Source: Streptacidiphilus sp. PB12-B1b
GTDB lineage: Bacteria > Actinomycetota > Actinomycetes > Streptomycetales > Streptomycetaceae
Length of the DNA stretch: 64,000 bases
Direction of reading: 5' to 3'
NCBI RefSeq assembly: GCF_014084125.1
Contig: NZ_CP048405.1
Coordinates: forward strand, 3,596,001 to 3,660,000
Every line of letters begins with the position of its first letter. Positions within the stretch are counted from its first letter, which is position 1. The position numbers and the translations under genes were made by a program. The notes beneath the pieces are model-generated. The model did no database searches and was not told the DNA's origin. It saw nothing but the letters and a program-made list of their open reading frames with translations. Shown here piece after piece: positions 25,931 through 36,179 of the stretch.

Positions 25931-26376
25931 GCACCCAGGCCGACACCGCCGGAGCAGGCACCACCGAGGCCAACAAGCGCGTGGCCCGGCGGTACTTCGA
26001 GGAGTTGGTGAACGGGCAGCGGATCGAGGTGCTGGCCGAGGTCGTGGCCGCCGACGCCGCCGACGAGACCCGGGTCGGGGTCGGCGGCAGCGGTACCCGG
26101 GCCGACTTCCAGGAGCATGTCGAATGGCTCTGGAAGAGCGTCAAGGAGCTGGAGGTGACCGTGGACGACCTGGTCGCCGAGGGGGACCGGGTGATCGTCT
26201 TCTGGACCATCGCCGGCATCCACGAGGGCACGGTCTTCGGCGTGGAGGGAACCGGCCGCCGGTTCCGTGGGCGCAGCATCAGCTCGCTGACCGTCCGCGA
26301 CGGCCAGGTCGTCCGCTACAACGTGCTGCCGGACCGCCTGGGCATCGTCCAGCAGTTGACCGCCCCGGCCGTCTGA
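25927..26376 (+). CDS. SnoaL/NTF2-fold protein (putative cyclase-like), first copy
   Basis: This 149-residue protein fits the SnoaL-like polyketide-cyclase/NTF2 fold. It has an N-terminal helix ending in VARRYFEELVNG, then VVAADAADETRVGVGG, FQEHVEWLWKSVKELEVTVDDLVAEGD across the strands, and a late strand SISSLTVRDGQVVRYNVLPD. Members include aldol cyclases of aromatic polyketides, ether- or ring-forming enzymes of reduced polyketides (for example indanomycin IdmH), and many of unknown role. The GTG start overlaps the SDR stop in a GTGA arrangement and has AGAAGGAGA in front. The position directly after the SDR and terminal PKS suggests a tailoring or ring-forming step, but fold alone does not give the reaction. 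Confidence 0.85.
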   Translation: MSTQADTAGAGTTEANKRVARRYFEELVNGQRIEVLAEVVAADAADETRVGVGGSGTRADFQEHVEWLWKSVKELEVTVDDLVAEGDRVIVFWTIAGIHEGTVFGVEGTGRRFRGRSISSLTVRDGQVVRYNVLPDRLGIVQQLTAPAV

Positions 26377-26430
26377 CACCGCACCGCACCAGCCGCACCA
26401 CGCCCCACCGGTCCCCGCACCATCCGACGC

Positions 26431-26457
26431 CGCCCGGCCGGGCTCCCCGGCCGGGCG
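26431..26457 (+). terminator. Strong hairpin between the two SnoaL-like genes
   Basis: A perfect 12-bp inverted repeat (CGCCCGGCCGGG / CCCGGCCGGGCG) with a 3-base loop lies 54 bases after the first SnoaL-like stop and 28 bases before the second start. No T-run follows. It could end or attenuate the PKS operon transcript, or be an mRNA-stability element. Confidence 0.6.
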
Positions 26458-26485
26458 GCTCCCGTGCCCGCCCCGAGGAGCCGCC

Positions 26486-26887
26486 ATGACAGCAGAACTG
26501 ACCGTCCAGGACCGGGAGGAGATCCGGCAGCTCCTCGCGCACTTCGCGCACGTCTTCGACAACGGCCGACGCGACGCCCTGGACCAGGTGTTCACCGAGG
26601 ACGGCAGCATCGAACTGGTCCGCGAGCAGAGCCGGTTCTTCCACGGCCTGGACGCCATCAGGGAGTTCAACGAACGCCTGGGCGAGCGCTCACCCGACCA
26701 CCACACCCTGGACACCGTGCTGACGGTCGATCCGGACGGCACCGTGCGCGGCCACAGCCGCTACCTGGCGATGCTCGCCGACGGCAGCGTCCACAACGGC
26801 GACTACCTGGACGTCCTGGTGCGCACCCCGCAGGGGTGGCGGATCCGGCAGCGCCGCTCCGTGCCCCGCTACCCGGTTGCCGACTAA
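26486..26887 (+). CDS. SnoaL/NTF2-fold protein, second copy
   Basis: This 133-residue protein of the SnoaL-like/NTF2 superfamily is clearly different from its neighbour. It has an N-terminal helix (VQDREEIRQLLAHFAHVFDN), an FTEDGSIEL strand, a FHGLDAI helix, and the final strand TPQGWRIRQRRSVPRY. The ATG follows GAGGAG at good spacing. This sub-branch (SnoaL_4-like, often with ring-hydroxylating or dehydratase-like relatives) includes many uncharacterised proteins. It is separated from the SDR/SnoaL pair by a strong hairpin, so expression may be partly independent. Function in polyketide maturation is plausible but inferred only from position. Confidence 0.82.
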   Translation: MTAELTVQDREEIRQLLAHFAHVFDNGRRDALDQVFTEDGSIELVREQSRFFHGLDAIREFNERLGERSPDHHTLDTVLTVDPDGTVRGHSRYLAMLADGSVHNGDYLDVLVRTPQGWRIRQRRSVPRYPVAD

Positions 26888-26893
26888 GGGTCC

Positions 26894-26914
26894 GCTAGGG
26901 GTGGGCTAGGGGTG
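26894..26914 (+). repeat. Two direct GCTAGGGGTG repeats, 11-bp phase
   Basis: The decamer GCTAGGGGTG occurs at 26894-26903 and 26905-26914, one helical turn apart, in the 136-base gap before the importer lipoprotein gene. Repeats in 11-bp phase are a common layout for activator sites (for example SARP-family regulators), but the core here does not obviously match a known consensus. Confidence 0.6.
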
Positions 26915-27023
26915 CGGCGGCCCGGGCGGGCGTCGATAGCTTCGGGGCATCCCCGGGCCGCGCAGTCACCGGCCCCACCCCGCAGCGCATCCCAAACCCT
27001 CCCGCGCCCCTAGGAGTTCGAGC

Positions 27024-28685
27024 ATGTCCCGATCCAGATACCGAGGCATCCCGCTGCTCGCCGTCAGTACCACGGCGGCTCTGATGCTCACCGCGTGCAG
27101 CTCGACCGGCACCACCGCGGCCGCCACCGGCAGCGGCTCCGGCACACCGGTGCACGGCGGGACGCTCACCTACGCCGTGGACACCGAGCCCGTCTCCTTC
27201 GACATCCAGGTCAACCAGCAGGACATCACCGGCGCCATCGACCGGAACATCGTCGACTCGCTGGTCTACCAGGACGACAAGGGCGGCTTCCACCCCTGGC
27301 TGGCCAGCTCCTGGACGGTCTCCAAGGACCTCCGGACCTACACCTTCCACCTGCGCAGCGGCGTCACCTTCACCGACGGCACGCCCTTCGACGCCGCCGC
27401 CGTGAAGACCAACTTCGACCGCATCGTCGCCCCCGCCACCAAGTCCCAGTACGCGGCCAGCCTGCTCGGCCCCTACGCCGGGACCAAGGTCATCGACAAG
27501 GACACCGTCCAGGTCTCCTTCACCCGCTCCTACGCGCCGTTCCTGCAGGCTGCCAGCACCCCACAGTTGGGCTTCTACTCCCCGGCCGCCATCGCCGCCC
27601 ACGGCTCCCAGCTGGGCGCCGGCGGGCCGGTCGACGTCGGCACCGGACCGTTCGAGTTCGCCGGCTACACCAAGGGCCAGAGCGCCGTCCTCACCCGCAA
27701 CCCGAACTACCGCTGGGCCCCGGCGACCGACGTCAACCAGGGCCCGGCCTACCTCGACAAGCTGGTGTTCCGCTTCCTGCCGCAGGACTCCACCCGGGTC
27801 GGCGCCCTGCAGAGCAACCAGATCCAGGTCGCCGCCGCCGTGCCCCCGGTGGACGTCAAGAGCCTCAAGGCCGACTCCGGCCTGCAGGTGCTCACCAAGA
27901 CCGCGCCGGGCGCCGTGTACAGCCTGATGCTCAACGCCTCGATCGCCCCCTTCGACGACGAGCGGGTGCGCCAGGCTGTTCAGCACGGCATCAACGTCGG
28001 CACCGACGTCCAGAGCGTCTACTTCGGCCTGTACCCGCGCGCCTGGAGCCCGATCTCCCCGGCCACCCCCGACTACGACAGCGCCCTGCAGAACAGCTGG
28101 CAGTACGACCCGGCGCTCGCCGACAAGCTGCTCGACCAGGCCGGTTGGACCACCCGCAACGCCGCCGGATACCGCACCAAGGACGGTAAGCAGCTCACCA
28201 TCGAGTGGCCGCTGATGCCGCAGCAGTACATCCGCGAGCAGCGCGACATCCTCGGGCAGGCCATCCAGGCCGACCTGAAGAAGATCGGCATCGCGGTGGA
28301 CCGCCCCCGGCTCGACATCGGCACGTACATCACCAAGGTCTACGGCGGCCAGGAGGACATCGCCGACTACAGCTGGTCCGGCGCCGATCCGGACGTGCTG
28401 CGGCTGTACTTCAACAGCTCCAGCCAGCCTGCCAAGGGCGGCGAGAACGCCACCTTCTACAAGGACCCCCAGCTCGACACCTGGACCTCGCAGGGCGAGG
28501 CCACCCTGGACCCGGGCGTCCGCAGCCAGGTGTACGCGCAGGTCCAGCAGCGCGTCACCGACCTGGCCCTGGACATCCCGCTGTACGTGGAGACCACCAT
28601 CGACGCCGCCTCCAGCAGCGTGCACGGGCTCACCTTCGACCCCAACACCTGGCTCGTCTTCCACGACACCTGGCTCGGGAAGTGA
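27024..28685 (+). CDS. ABC transporter substrate-binding lipoprotein, DppA/OppA family
   Basis: This 553-residue protein starts after TAGGAG. The signal peptide ends in a lipobox (MLTAC, Cys near residue 29), so the mature protein is lipid-anchored outside the membrane. The body is a family 5 solute-binding protein, with HGGTLTYAVDTEP at the start of the mature domain, LVYQDDKGGFHPWLASSW and TFTDGTPFDAAAVKTNFDRI. Family members bind di- or oligopeptides, nickel or other small polar solutes; the ligand cannot be predicted. It heads a complete four-gene importer set. Confidence 0.93.
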   Translation: MSRSRYRGIPLLAVSTTAALMLTACSSTGTTAAATGSGSGTPVHGGTLTYAVDTEPVSFDIQVNQQDITGAIDRNIVDSLVYQDDKGGFHPWLASSWTVSKDLRTYTFHLRSGVTFTDGTPFDAAAVKTNFDRIVAPATKSQYAASLLGPYAGTKVIDKDTVQVSFTRSYAPFLQAASTPQLGFYSPAAIAAHGSQLGAGGPVDVGTGPFEFAGYTKGQSAVLTRNPNYRWAPATDVNQGPAYLDKLVFRFLPQDSTRVGALQSNQIQVAAAVPPVDVKSLKADSGLQVLTKTAPGAVYSLMLNASIAPFDDERVRQAVQHGINVGTDVQSVYFGLYPRAWSPISPATPDYDSALQNSWQYDPALADKLLDQAGWTTRNAAGYRTKDGKQLTIEWPLMPQQYIREQRDILGQAIQADLKKIGIAVDRPRLDIGTYITKVYGGQEDIADYSWSGADPDVLRLYFNSSSQPAKGGENATFYKDPQLDTWTSQGEATLDPGVRSQVYAQVQQRVTDLALDIPLYVETTIDAASSSVHGLTFDPNTWLVFHDTWLGK

Positions 28686-28686
28686 C

Positions 28687-29625
28687 GTGAACCTCCCCGC
28701 CCTGCTCCGCGGCATCGTGAAGCGGCTGGCCGGCGCGGTCGCGGTCCTGCTCGGGGCCGCCACCGTGGCGTTCGTCGCGCTGCAGCTGATCCCCGGCGAC
28801 CCGGTCACGGTCATGCTCGGGCCCGGCAACGCCGCCACCCCGGCCGTCCGCGCCCGCATCCGGGCCCAGTTCGGGCTGAACCAGCCGGTGGCCCTGCAGT
28901 ACCTGCACTACCTGGGCAACCTCGCCCGGGGCGACCTCGGGGAGTCCTACCAGCTGCAACGGCCGGTCACCGCGCTGATCGGCGCGCAGCTCTGGCCGAC
29001 CGTCCAACTCGCCCTGGTCGCACTGGTGCTGGCCGTCGCCGTGGCGGTGGGCGTGGCCGTGGCGACCGCCGGGCGACGGCCGGCGCTGCGGGCCGCCGCG
29101 GGCCTGGTCGAGCTGCTGACCGTCTCCAGCCCCTCGTACTGGATCGGCATCCTGCTGCTCACCGCGTTCTCGTTCCAGCTGCGGATCTTCCCGGTCGTCG
29201 GCGACCAGGGGCCGTCCGCGCTGGTGCTGCCCGCGGTGACGCTGGCCCTGCCCATGGTCGGCGTGCTCGCCCAGGTGCTGCGCGAGGGGCTGGAGGCGGC
29301 ACTGGACCAGCCGTTCACGGTCACCGCCCGCTCACGCGGGCTCAGCGTCGCCGCCGTCCGGCTGCGCCACGCGCTGCGGCACGCCGCCGTCCCGCTGGTG
29401 ACCCTCACCGGCTGGCTCGCCGGATCGCTGCTGGGCGGGGCGGTGCTGGTGGAGACCGTCTTCGGCCGCCCCGGCATCGGCGCGCTCACCCTGCAGGCCA
29501 CCACCAACAAGGACATGCCGCTGGTCATCGGACTGGTGCTGCTGTCGGCCCTGGTCTTCGTCGCCCTGTCCACCGCCGTGGACCTGCTGTACCTCGTCAT
29601 CGATCCACGCCTGAGGACTGGGTGA
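28687..29625 (+). CDS. ABC importer permease, DppB type
   Basis: This 312-residue inner-membrane permease starts at GTG, immediately after the lipoprotein stop. It shows the DppB pattern: an N-terminal transmembrane helix, a conserved periplasmic segment (QLIPGDPVTVMLGP, then RIRAQFGLNQPVALQYLHYL), and the coupling-helix region ending ETVFGRPGIGAL, which contacts the ATPase. About six membrane segments are expected. It pairs with the next permease. Confidence 0.92.
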   Translation: MNLPALLRGIVKRLAGAVAVLLGAATVAFVALQLIPGDPVTVMLGPGNAATPAVRARIRAQFGLNQPVALQYLHYLGNLARGDLGESYQLQRPVTALIGAQLWPTVQLALVALVLAVAVAVGVAVATAGRRPALRAAAGLVELLTVSSPSYWIGILLLTAFSFQLRIFPVVGDQGPSALVLPAVTLALPMVGVLAQVLREGLEAALDQPFTVTARSRGLSVAAVRLRHALRHAAVPLVTLTGWLAGSLLGGAVLVETVFGRPGIGALTLQATTNKDMPLVIGLVLLSALVFVALSTAVDLLYLVIDPRLRTG

Positions 29626-29629
29626 GCCC

Positions 29630-30534
29630 ATGACCGAACTCGACACCGCCCCGCCCGGCACACCGGCGTCCGCCGCCGCGAGCCCCCGGCGCACCGCCGC
29701 CCGCAGAGCCCGGGCGGTCCGGCCGGGCCGTGGCGGCCGGGTGACGCTGGTACTGGCGTCGGCCGTGCTGCTGCTGATCGTGCTGGTGGCAGCCGACCCC
29801 GGCCTGTTCAGCAGCGCCTCACCGATCGACACCGATCCGCTGCACGCCCTGAGCGCCCCCAGCGGCGCGCACTGGTTCGGCACCGACCAGCTCGGCCGCG
29901 ACATCTTCACCCGGGTCCTGTACGGCGCCCGCCCCTCGGTGCTGATGGGCACCGGCGCGACCCTGCTGGCCGCGGCCGGCGGCGCGGTCCTCGGCCTCGC
30001 GGCGGCCCTCGGCGGACGCGTCGCCGACCAGGTGCTGATGCGGCTGGCCGACGTCCTGCTGGCGCTGCCGCCGATCCTGCTGGCCCTGCTCGCCGTCACC
30101 ATCCTGGGCAGCGGCCCGGTGAACGTGATGATCGCCATCGCCGCCGCCTACGTCCCCGGCTACGCCCGGATCGTCCGCGCCGAGACCCTGGTCATCCGCC
30201 GGTCCGGCTACGTCGAGGCGGCCGTCGGGCTGGGGCTGCCGCGACCGCTGCTGATCCTGCGCCACGTCGTCCCCAACGCCCTGGGCCCGATGCTGGTGCT
30301 GGCCACCGTCGGCTTCGGCTCCGCGCTGATCGCCGCCTCCGGGCTGAGCTTCCTGGGCCTGGGCCCGCAGCCGCCCTCGCCCGAGTGGGGCGCCATGCTC
30401 TCCGAGGGCCGCGACTTCCTGCAGACGGCCTGGTGGCTGGGGATCTTCCCGGGCGCCGCGATCACCCTCACCGCCCTCGTCGTCAACACCGTCGGCCGCC
30501 GCGCGCAGTCCGGCTTCACCCGAAGGACCACCCG

Positions 30535-30538
<4 letters not shown>
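29630..30538 (+). CDS. ABC importer permease, DppC type
   Basis: This 302-residue second permease of the importer has the DppC hallmarks: a basic N-terminus, one helix, then [21 protein letters not shown], a membrane core, and the cytoplasmic loop with [19 protein letters not shown]. The ATG lies four bases after the previous stop. Its stop overlaps the ATPase start in an ATGA arrangement, so translation of the four subunits is coupled. Confidence 0.92.
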
Positions 30539-32346
<1,808 letters not shown>

Positions 32347-32351
32347 ACGGT

Positions 32352-32393
32352 CGGCCGGTCCGAGCGGTCCCGGTACGGGTCGTGCCCCGGCCG
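32352..32393. terminator. Possible bidirectional terminator between convergent genes
   Basis: Arms CGGCCGG and CCGGCCG (7 bp) flank a spacer that itself contains CCCG-GTA-CGGG. The element lies in the 54-base gap between the importer ATPase and the convergent methyltransferase gene. It is a weak structure compared with other hairpins in the window. Confidence 0.35.
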
Positions 32394-32400
32394 CCCGCCG

Positions 32401-33252
32401 TCAGCGGCGCGGGCCGGGGCCGCCGCCGGTGCCCGAGCCGGTCCCGCTGCCGGTGCGGACGATGCCGAACAGCCCCTCGCGGTCGGCGGAGCGGCACACC
32501 AGCGCCTCCGCCCCGCCCGGCGCCCTGGTCCACGGCTCGAAGCCCTGGTGCGTGCTGATGTCGTCCACCAGCATCACCCCGCCGGGCGCCAGCACCCGGG
32601 CGATCCGGTCCATCTCGAAGCGGGTGTTCCTGGCTGTGTGCAGACTGTCGTGCACGAACATGTCGACCGTGCCCAACTCCCGTGCCAGCCGCGGCAGCCG
32701 CCGCCTGCTCGAACCCTCGACGTAGGTCCACCGCGAGCGCACCGGGCCCGGTACGGCCACGCCGGTCTGGTCGTGCAGCCCGCGTTCGAACGGGTGCGGC
32801 AGGTCGATGCTCCACAGGTGGCCCCGGTCGTTCTCGGCCAGCCCCTCCAGGATCACCCGGGTGATCACGCCCCGCGCCACCCCGGTCTCCACCACCACCT
32901 CGGGACGCCGGTGCAGCACCGTGCACCACACCGCGCGGGCCAGGCACTCGTCCGCGTCGCTGTACGCGCCGTAGGTGTGGCGGCCGAAGTCCAGCCCGCG
33001 CTGCCGCAGCTCGTCGGCGATGCCCGCCCACAGCTCGGAGGCGCGCGTTGTCTGCGGGCACGGCCACGGCGCGCCCAGCAGCCGGTGCAGCTCGGGCTCC
33101 CAGGACTCGTCCACCCGGTAGTCGACCGGGTACTCCAGCCGTCCGGTCAGCTCCTCGGGGACGTAGAGCAGGGCCTCCACCGGGTCGGCGGCCAACGCGC
33201 GAGCGAACCGACGGACCCGGTGCTGACCTGCGGAACGGGCCGTACCAGCCAT
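32401..33252 (-). CDS. Class I SAM-dependent methyltransferase
   Basis: This 283-residue protein resembles the Methyltransf_24-type class I fold. The SAM-binding region reads EVVVETGVARGVIT, followed by HLWSIDLPHPFERG (acidic residue for ribose), VDMFVHDSLHT (motif equivalent to the catalytic-domain Asp) and APGGVMLVDDI. The start at 33252 gives a basic N-terminus (MAGTARSAGQHRVRRF). The open frame extends further upstream but there loses natural codon bias. The Gly/Thr-rich tail (TGSGTGSGTGGG) is low complexity. It lies convergent to the importer operon and divergent from glpD. Whether it methylates the polyketide is unknown; nothing but proximity suggests it. Confidence 0.8.
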   Translation of the reverse strand: MAGTARSAGQHRVRRFARALAADPVEALLYVPEELTGRLEYPVDYRVDESWEPELHRLLGAPWPCPQTTRASELWAGIADELRQRGLDFGRHTYGAYSDADECLARAVWCTVLHRRPEVVVETGVARGVITRVILEGLAENDRGHLWSIDLPHPFERGLHDQTGVAVPGPVRSRWTYVEGSSRRRLPRLARELGTVDMFVHDSLHTARNTRFEMDRIARVLAPGGVMLVDDISTHQGFEPWTRAPGGAEALVCRSADREGLFGIVRTGSGTGSGTGGGPGPRR

Positions 33253-33445
33253 GACCTCAGCATAGGTGGGCGCCCCGGACCGCACCTCGGCGGACGCGCG
33301 CGGCGCGCCCGGGGGCGGCGTGTCGCTACCCGTTCGGCCGCAGCGGGGGCCGCAGCGGGTGCGCGGACGGTCACTGCTTGTTCGGATGGCCTCGGACGCA
33401 CAGCACCGTCCGTGCCCCTGTCGATGCCGCTGAAGGAGCAGACTG
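33253..33445. promoter_or_regulatory. Divergent promoter region, methyltransferase / glpD
   Basis: This 193-base intergenic region should carry both promoters. On the glpD side an 8-bp inverted repeat, CGGACGGT (33364-33371) and ACCGTCCG (33405-33412), brackets a TTGTTC element. A clear GAAGGAG ribosome site precedes glpD. Two GGCCGCAGCGGG copies lie near 33346-33369. Streptomyces glycerol genes are usually controlled by GylR; no GylR gene or confirmed site is visible here. Confidence 0.5.
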
Positions 33446-35161
33446 ATGAAGCCGGTCGCCCTGTCGCCACAGTCCCGCGAGGACGCGTTGAACGCCCTCG
33501 GCTCGGGCGTGGAGTTGGACATCCTGGTCGTGGGCGGCGGTGTGGTCGGTGCCGGATGCGCGCTGGACGCCGTCACCCGCGGCCTGAGCGTGGGCCTGGT
33601 CGAGGGCCGTGACTGGGCCAGCGGCACCTCGAGCCGCTCCAGCAAGCTGATCCACGGCGGCCTGCGCTACCTGGAGATGCTGGACTTCCGCCTGGTGCAG
33701 GAGGCCCTCAAGGAGCGCGGCCTGCTGATCCAGCGGCTCGCACCGCACCTGGTGCACCCGGTGAAGTTCCTCTACCCGCTCAAGCACCGGGTGTGGGAGC
33801 GGCCGTACGTCGGCGCGGGCGTGCTGCTGTACGACACCATGGGCATCACCTCGGGCAACGCCCGGGGCCTGCCGCACCACCGGCACCTCACCAAGCGCCG
33901 GGCGCTGCGCGAGGTGCCCGCGCTGAAGGCGGACTCCCTGGTCGGCGCGGTCCAGTACTGGGACGCCCAGGTGGACGACGCCCGGCACACCATGACCATC
34001 GCCCGGACCGCCGCCTCGTACGGGGCGCACGTCGCCAACCGCACCCGGGTCACCGGATTCCTGCGCCAGGGCGAGCGGGTGAGCGGCGCCGTGGTCACCG
34101 ACCTGGAGACCGGGAGGGTGCTGGAGGTCCACGCCAAGCAGGTGATCAACGCGACCGGGGTGTGGACCGACGACACCCAGGCGCTCGCCGACACCCGCGG
34201 CCAGTTCCACGTCCGGGCCTCCAAGGGCGTCCACATCCTGGTGCCCCGGGACCGGGTCAACTCGCAGTCCGGCCTGATCCTGCGGACCGAGAAGAGCGTG
34301 CTGTTCGTCATCCCCTGGGGCCGGCACTGGCTGATCGGCACCACCGACACCGACTGGGACCTGGACAAGCAGCACCCGGCGGTGAGCTCCCGCGACGTCG
34401 ACTACCTGCTGGAGCACGTCAACTCGGTCCTGGAGACCCCGCTCACCCGGGACGACGTCGAGGGCGTGTACGCCGGGCTGCGGCCGCTGCTCTCCGGCGA
34501 CGCCGCCGACACCAGCAAGCTCTCCCGGGAGCACCTGGTCGGCCACCCCGTGCCCGGCCTGGTCGTGGTCGCGGGCGGCAAGTACACCACCTACCGGGTG
34601 ATGGCCAAGGACGCCGTGGACGAGGCGGTGCGCACCCTGGACGGCGCCTCGGCCGGGCCCTCGGTCACCGAGGAGGTGCCGCTGGTCGGCGCGGACGGCT
34701 ACCCCGCGCTGTGGAACCGGCGGCAGAACCTGGCGCAGGAGTCCGGGCTGCACGTCGTCCGGGTCGAACACCTGCTCAACCGCTACGGGTCGCTGATCGG
34801 CGAGATCCTCGACCTGCTGAAGGACGACCCCTCGCTGAGCACGCCGCTGCCCGGGGCGGACGACTACCTGGAGGCCGAGGTGGTGTACGCGGTCACCCAC
34901 GAGGGCGCCCGCCACCTCGACGACGTCCTCACCCGGCGCACCCGTGCCTCGATCGAGTCCTGGGACCGGGGCCTGGCCGCCGCCGACAAGGCGGCCCGGC
35001 TGATGGCCGGACCGCTGGGCTGGACCGAGGAGCAGACCCGCGACGAGGTCGAGCACTACCGCAGGCGGGTCGCCGCCGAACGCGACGCCCAGCAGCAGCC
35101 CGACGACCGCACCGCCGACGCCGCCCGGCTCGACGCCCCCGACATGCTGCCCCTGAACTGA
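33446..35161 (+). CDS. glpD: Aerobic glycerol-3-phosphate dehydrogenase
   Basis: This 571-residue FAD enzyme oxidises glycerol 3-phosphate to dihydroxyacetone phosphate at the membrane. The FAD-binding motif VVGGGVVGAGCALDAVTRGL lies near residue 30. It is followed by the family segments GTSSRSSKLIHGGLRYLE and VIPWGRHWLIGTTDTDWD, plus the C-terminal DAO_C-like domain. Length is normal for the family. The start is set by GAAGGAG seven bases upstream. The aquaglyceroporin gene follows after 21 bases, but the usual third partner, glycerol kinase glpK, is not in this window. Confidence 0.96.
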   Translation: MKPVALSPQSREDALNALGSGVELDILVVGGGVVGAGCALDAVTRGLSVGLVEGRDWASGTSSRSSKLIHGGLRYLEMLDFRLVQEALKERGLLIQRLAPHLVHPVKFLYPLKHRVWERPYVGAGVLLYDTMGITSGNARGLPHHRHLTKRRALREVPALKADSLVGAVQYWDAQVDDARHTMTIARTAASYGAHVANRTRVTGFLRQGERVSGAVVTDLETGRVLEVHAKQVINATGVWTDDTQALADTRGQFHVRASKGVHILVPRDRVNSQSGLILRTEKSVLFVIPWGRHWLIGTTDTDWDLDKQHPAVSSRDVDYLLEHVNSVLETPLTRDDVEGVYAGLRPLLSGDAADTSKLSREHLVGHPVPGLVVVAGGKYTTYRVMAKDAVDEAVRTLDGASAGPSVTEEVPLVGADGYPALWNRRQNLAQESGLHVVRVEHLLNRYGSLIGEILDLLKDDPSLSTPLPGADDYLEAEVVYAVTHEGARHLDDVLTRRTRASIESWDRGLAAADKAARLMAGPLGWTEEQTRDEVEHYRRRVAAERDAQQQPDDRTADAARLDAPDMLPLN

Positions 35162-35182
35162 CCGCACGAAAGGACACCCCCC

Positions 35183-36028
35183 ATGGCTTCGGCCTCCAGT
35201 CCGGCCCTCCGGCCAGCACCCAGCGCTACCCGCATCCTGCTCGGTGAGGTGCTCGCCGAGTTCATCGGCACCATGCTCCTGCTGCTGTTCGGGGCGGGCG
35301 TGGTCGCCCAGGTGGTCGCGGCCGGTGTGGGCGACCACGACAGCATCGCCTGGGCCTGGGGCCTGGGCGTCATGATCGGCGTCTACGTCGCCGCCCGGCT
35401 GTCGGGCGCGCACCTGAACCCGGCGGTCACCGTCGCCCTGGCCACCTTCCGCGGCTTCTCCTGGCGCAAGGTCGTGCCCTACGCCCTGGCGCAGACCCTG
35501 GGCGCCTTCGTGGCCGCGCTGCTGGTCCGCTGGAACTACACCGAGGTGCTGGCCAAGGCCGACCCCGGGCACACCCTGAAGACCCAGATCGTCTTCTCCA
35601 CCCTGCCCGGCAACGGCACCTTCCCGGTCAGCGAGTGGGGCGCGCTGCGCGACCAGGTCATCGGCACGGCCCTGCTGCTGCTGGTCATCATGGCGCTGAC
35701 GGACCTGCTGAACACCGCCCCCAAGGCCAACATGGGCCCCTTCATCACCGGCCTGCTGGTGGTGGCGATCGGCATGTCCTTCGGTACCGACGCCGGCTAC
35801 GCGATCAACCCGGCCCGTGACTTCGGCCCCCGGCTGGCCAGCTTCATCACCGGCTACCACCACGCCTGGCGTGACCAGTACGGCAACCTGTACTTCTGGG
35901 TGCCCATCGTCGGGCCGTTCGTCGGCGGGCTGCTGGGCGCGGGCATCTACCAGTTCGTGATCGCCCGGTTCCTGCCCAGCGCCGAGGCGGAGCCCGCCGG
36001 CCGGGTGGTGACCCAGGACGAGAACTAG
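35183..36028 (+). CDS. glpF: Aquaglyceroporin (MIP family glycerol facilitator)
   Basis: This 281-residue integral membrane channel has both MIP motifs. The first NPA box is in GAHLNPAVT. The second is GYAINPARDFGPRL, whose Asp after NPAR marks the glycerol-conducting GlpF branch rather than water-only aquaporins. About six membrane helices are expected. It has its own AAAGGA ribosome site and follows glpD closely, so it should be on the same mRNA and supply glycerol for the pathway. Confidence 0.95.
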   Translation: MASASSPALRPAPSATRILLGEVLAEFIGTMLLLLFGAGVVAQVVAAGVGDHDSIAWAWGLGVMIGVYVAARLSGAHLNPAVTVALATFRGFSWRKVVPYALAQTLGAFVAALLVRWNYTEVLAKADPGHTLKTQIVFSTLPGNGTFPVSEWGALRDQVIGTALLLLVIMALTDLLNTAPKANMGPFITGLLVVAIGMSFGTDAGYAINPARDFGPRLASFITGYHHAWRDQYGNLYFWVPIVGPFVGGLLGAGIYQFVIARFLPSAEAEPAGRVVTQDEN

Positions 36029-36050
36029 CTTCTCCCACCTCGCTGGTGAG

Positions 36051-36119
36051 TTGTCAACCTGCTGACGGCATATACCAGTTTCGTCCCTGACAGTGTTCTC
36101 TGTCAGGTTCCTGGTGACA
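36051..36119 (+). promoter_or_regulatory. TGTCA/TGACA half-site cluster with a perfect 8-bp palindrome
   Basis: Downstream of glpF the palindrome CCTGACAG-N6-CTGTCAGG occupies 36086-36107. More TGTCA/TGACA half-sites are at 36052-36056 and 36115-36119. A TATACC element at 36071-36076 could be a -10 box. The palindrome would then lie over the transcription start of the next gene, a good position for a repressor operator. Reading it instead as a glpF terminator is possible but the stem is short. Confidence 0.55.
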
Positions 36120-36179
36120 GCGGCCCACCGGCAGGGGAGCATGTGCGGTGGGGGACCACTGAACACAGGCGAGGAAGAC

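Noticed and set aside
32347-33252. The methyltransferase gene considered as a firm polyketide tailoring gene
   Set aside because: It is on the opposite strand, beyond the importer operon; nothing in the sequence ties it to the PKS product.
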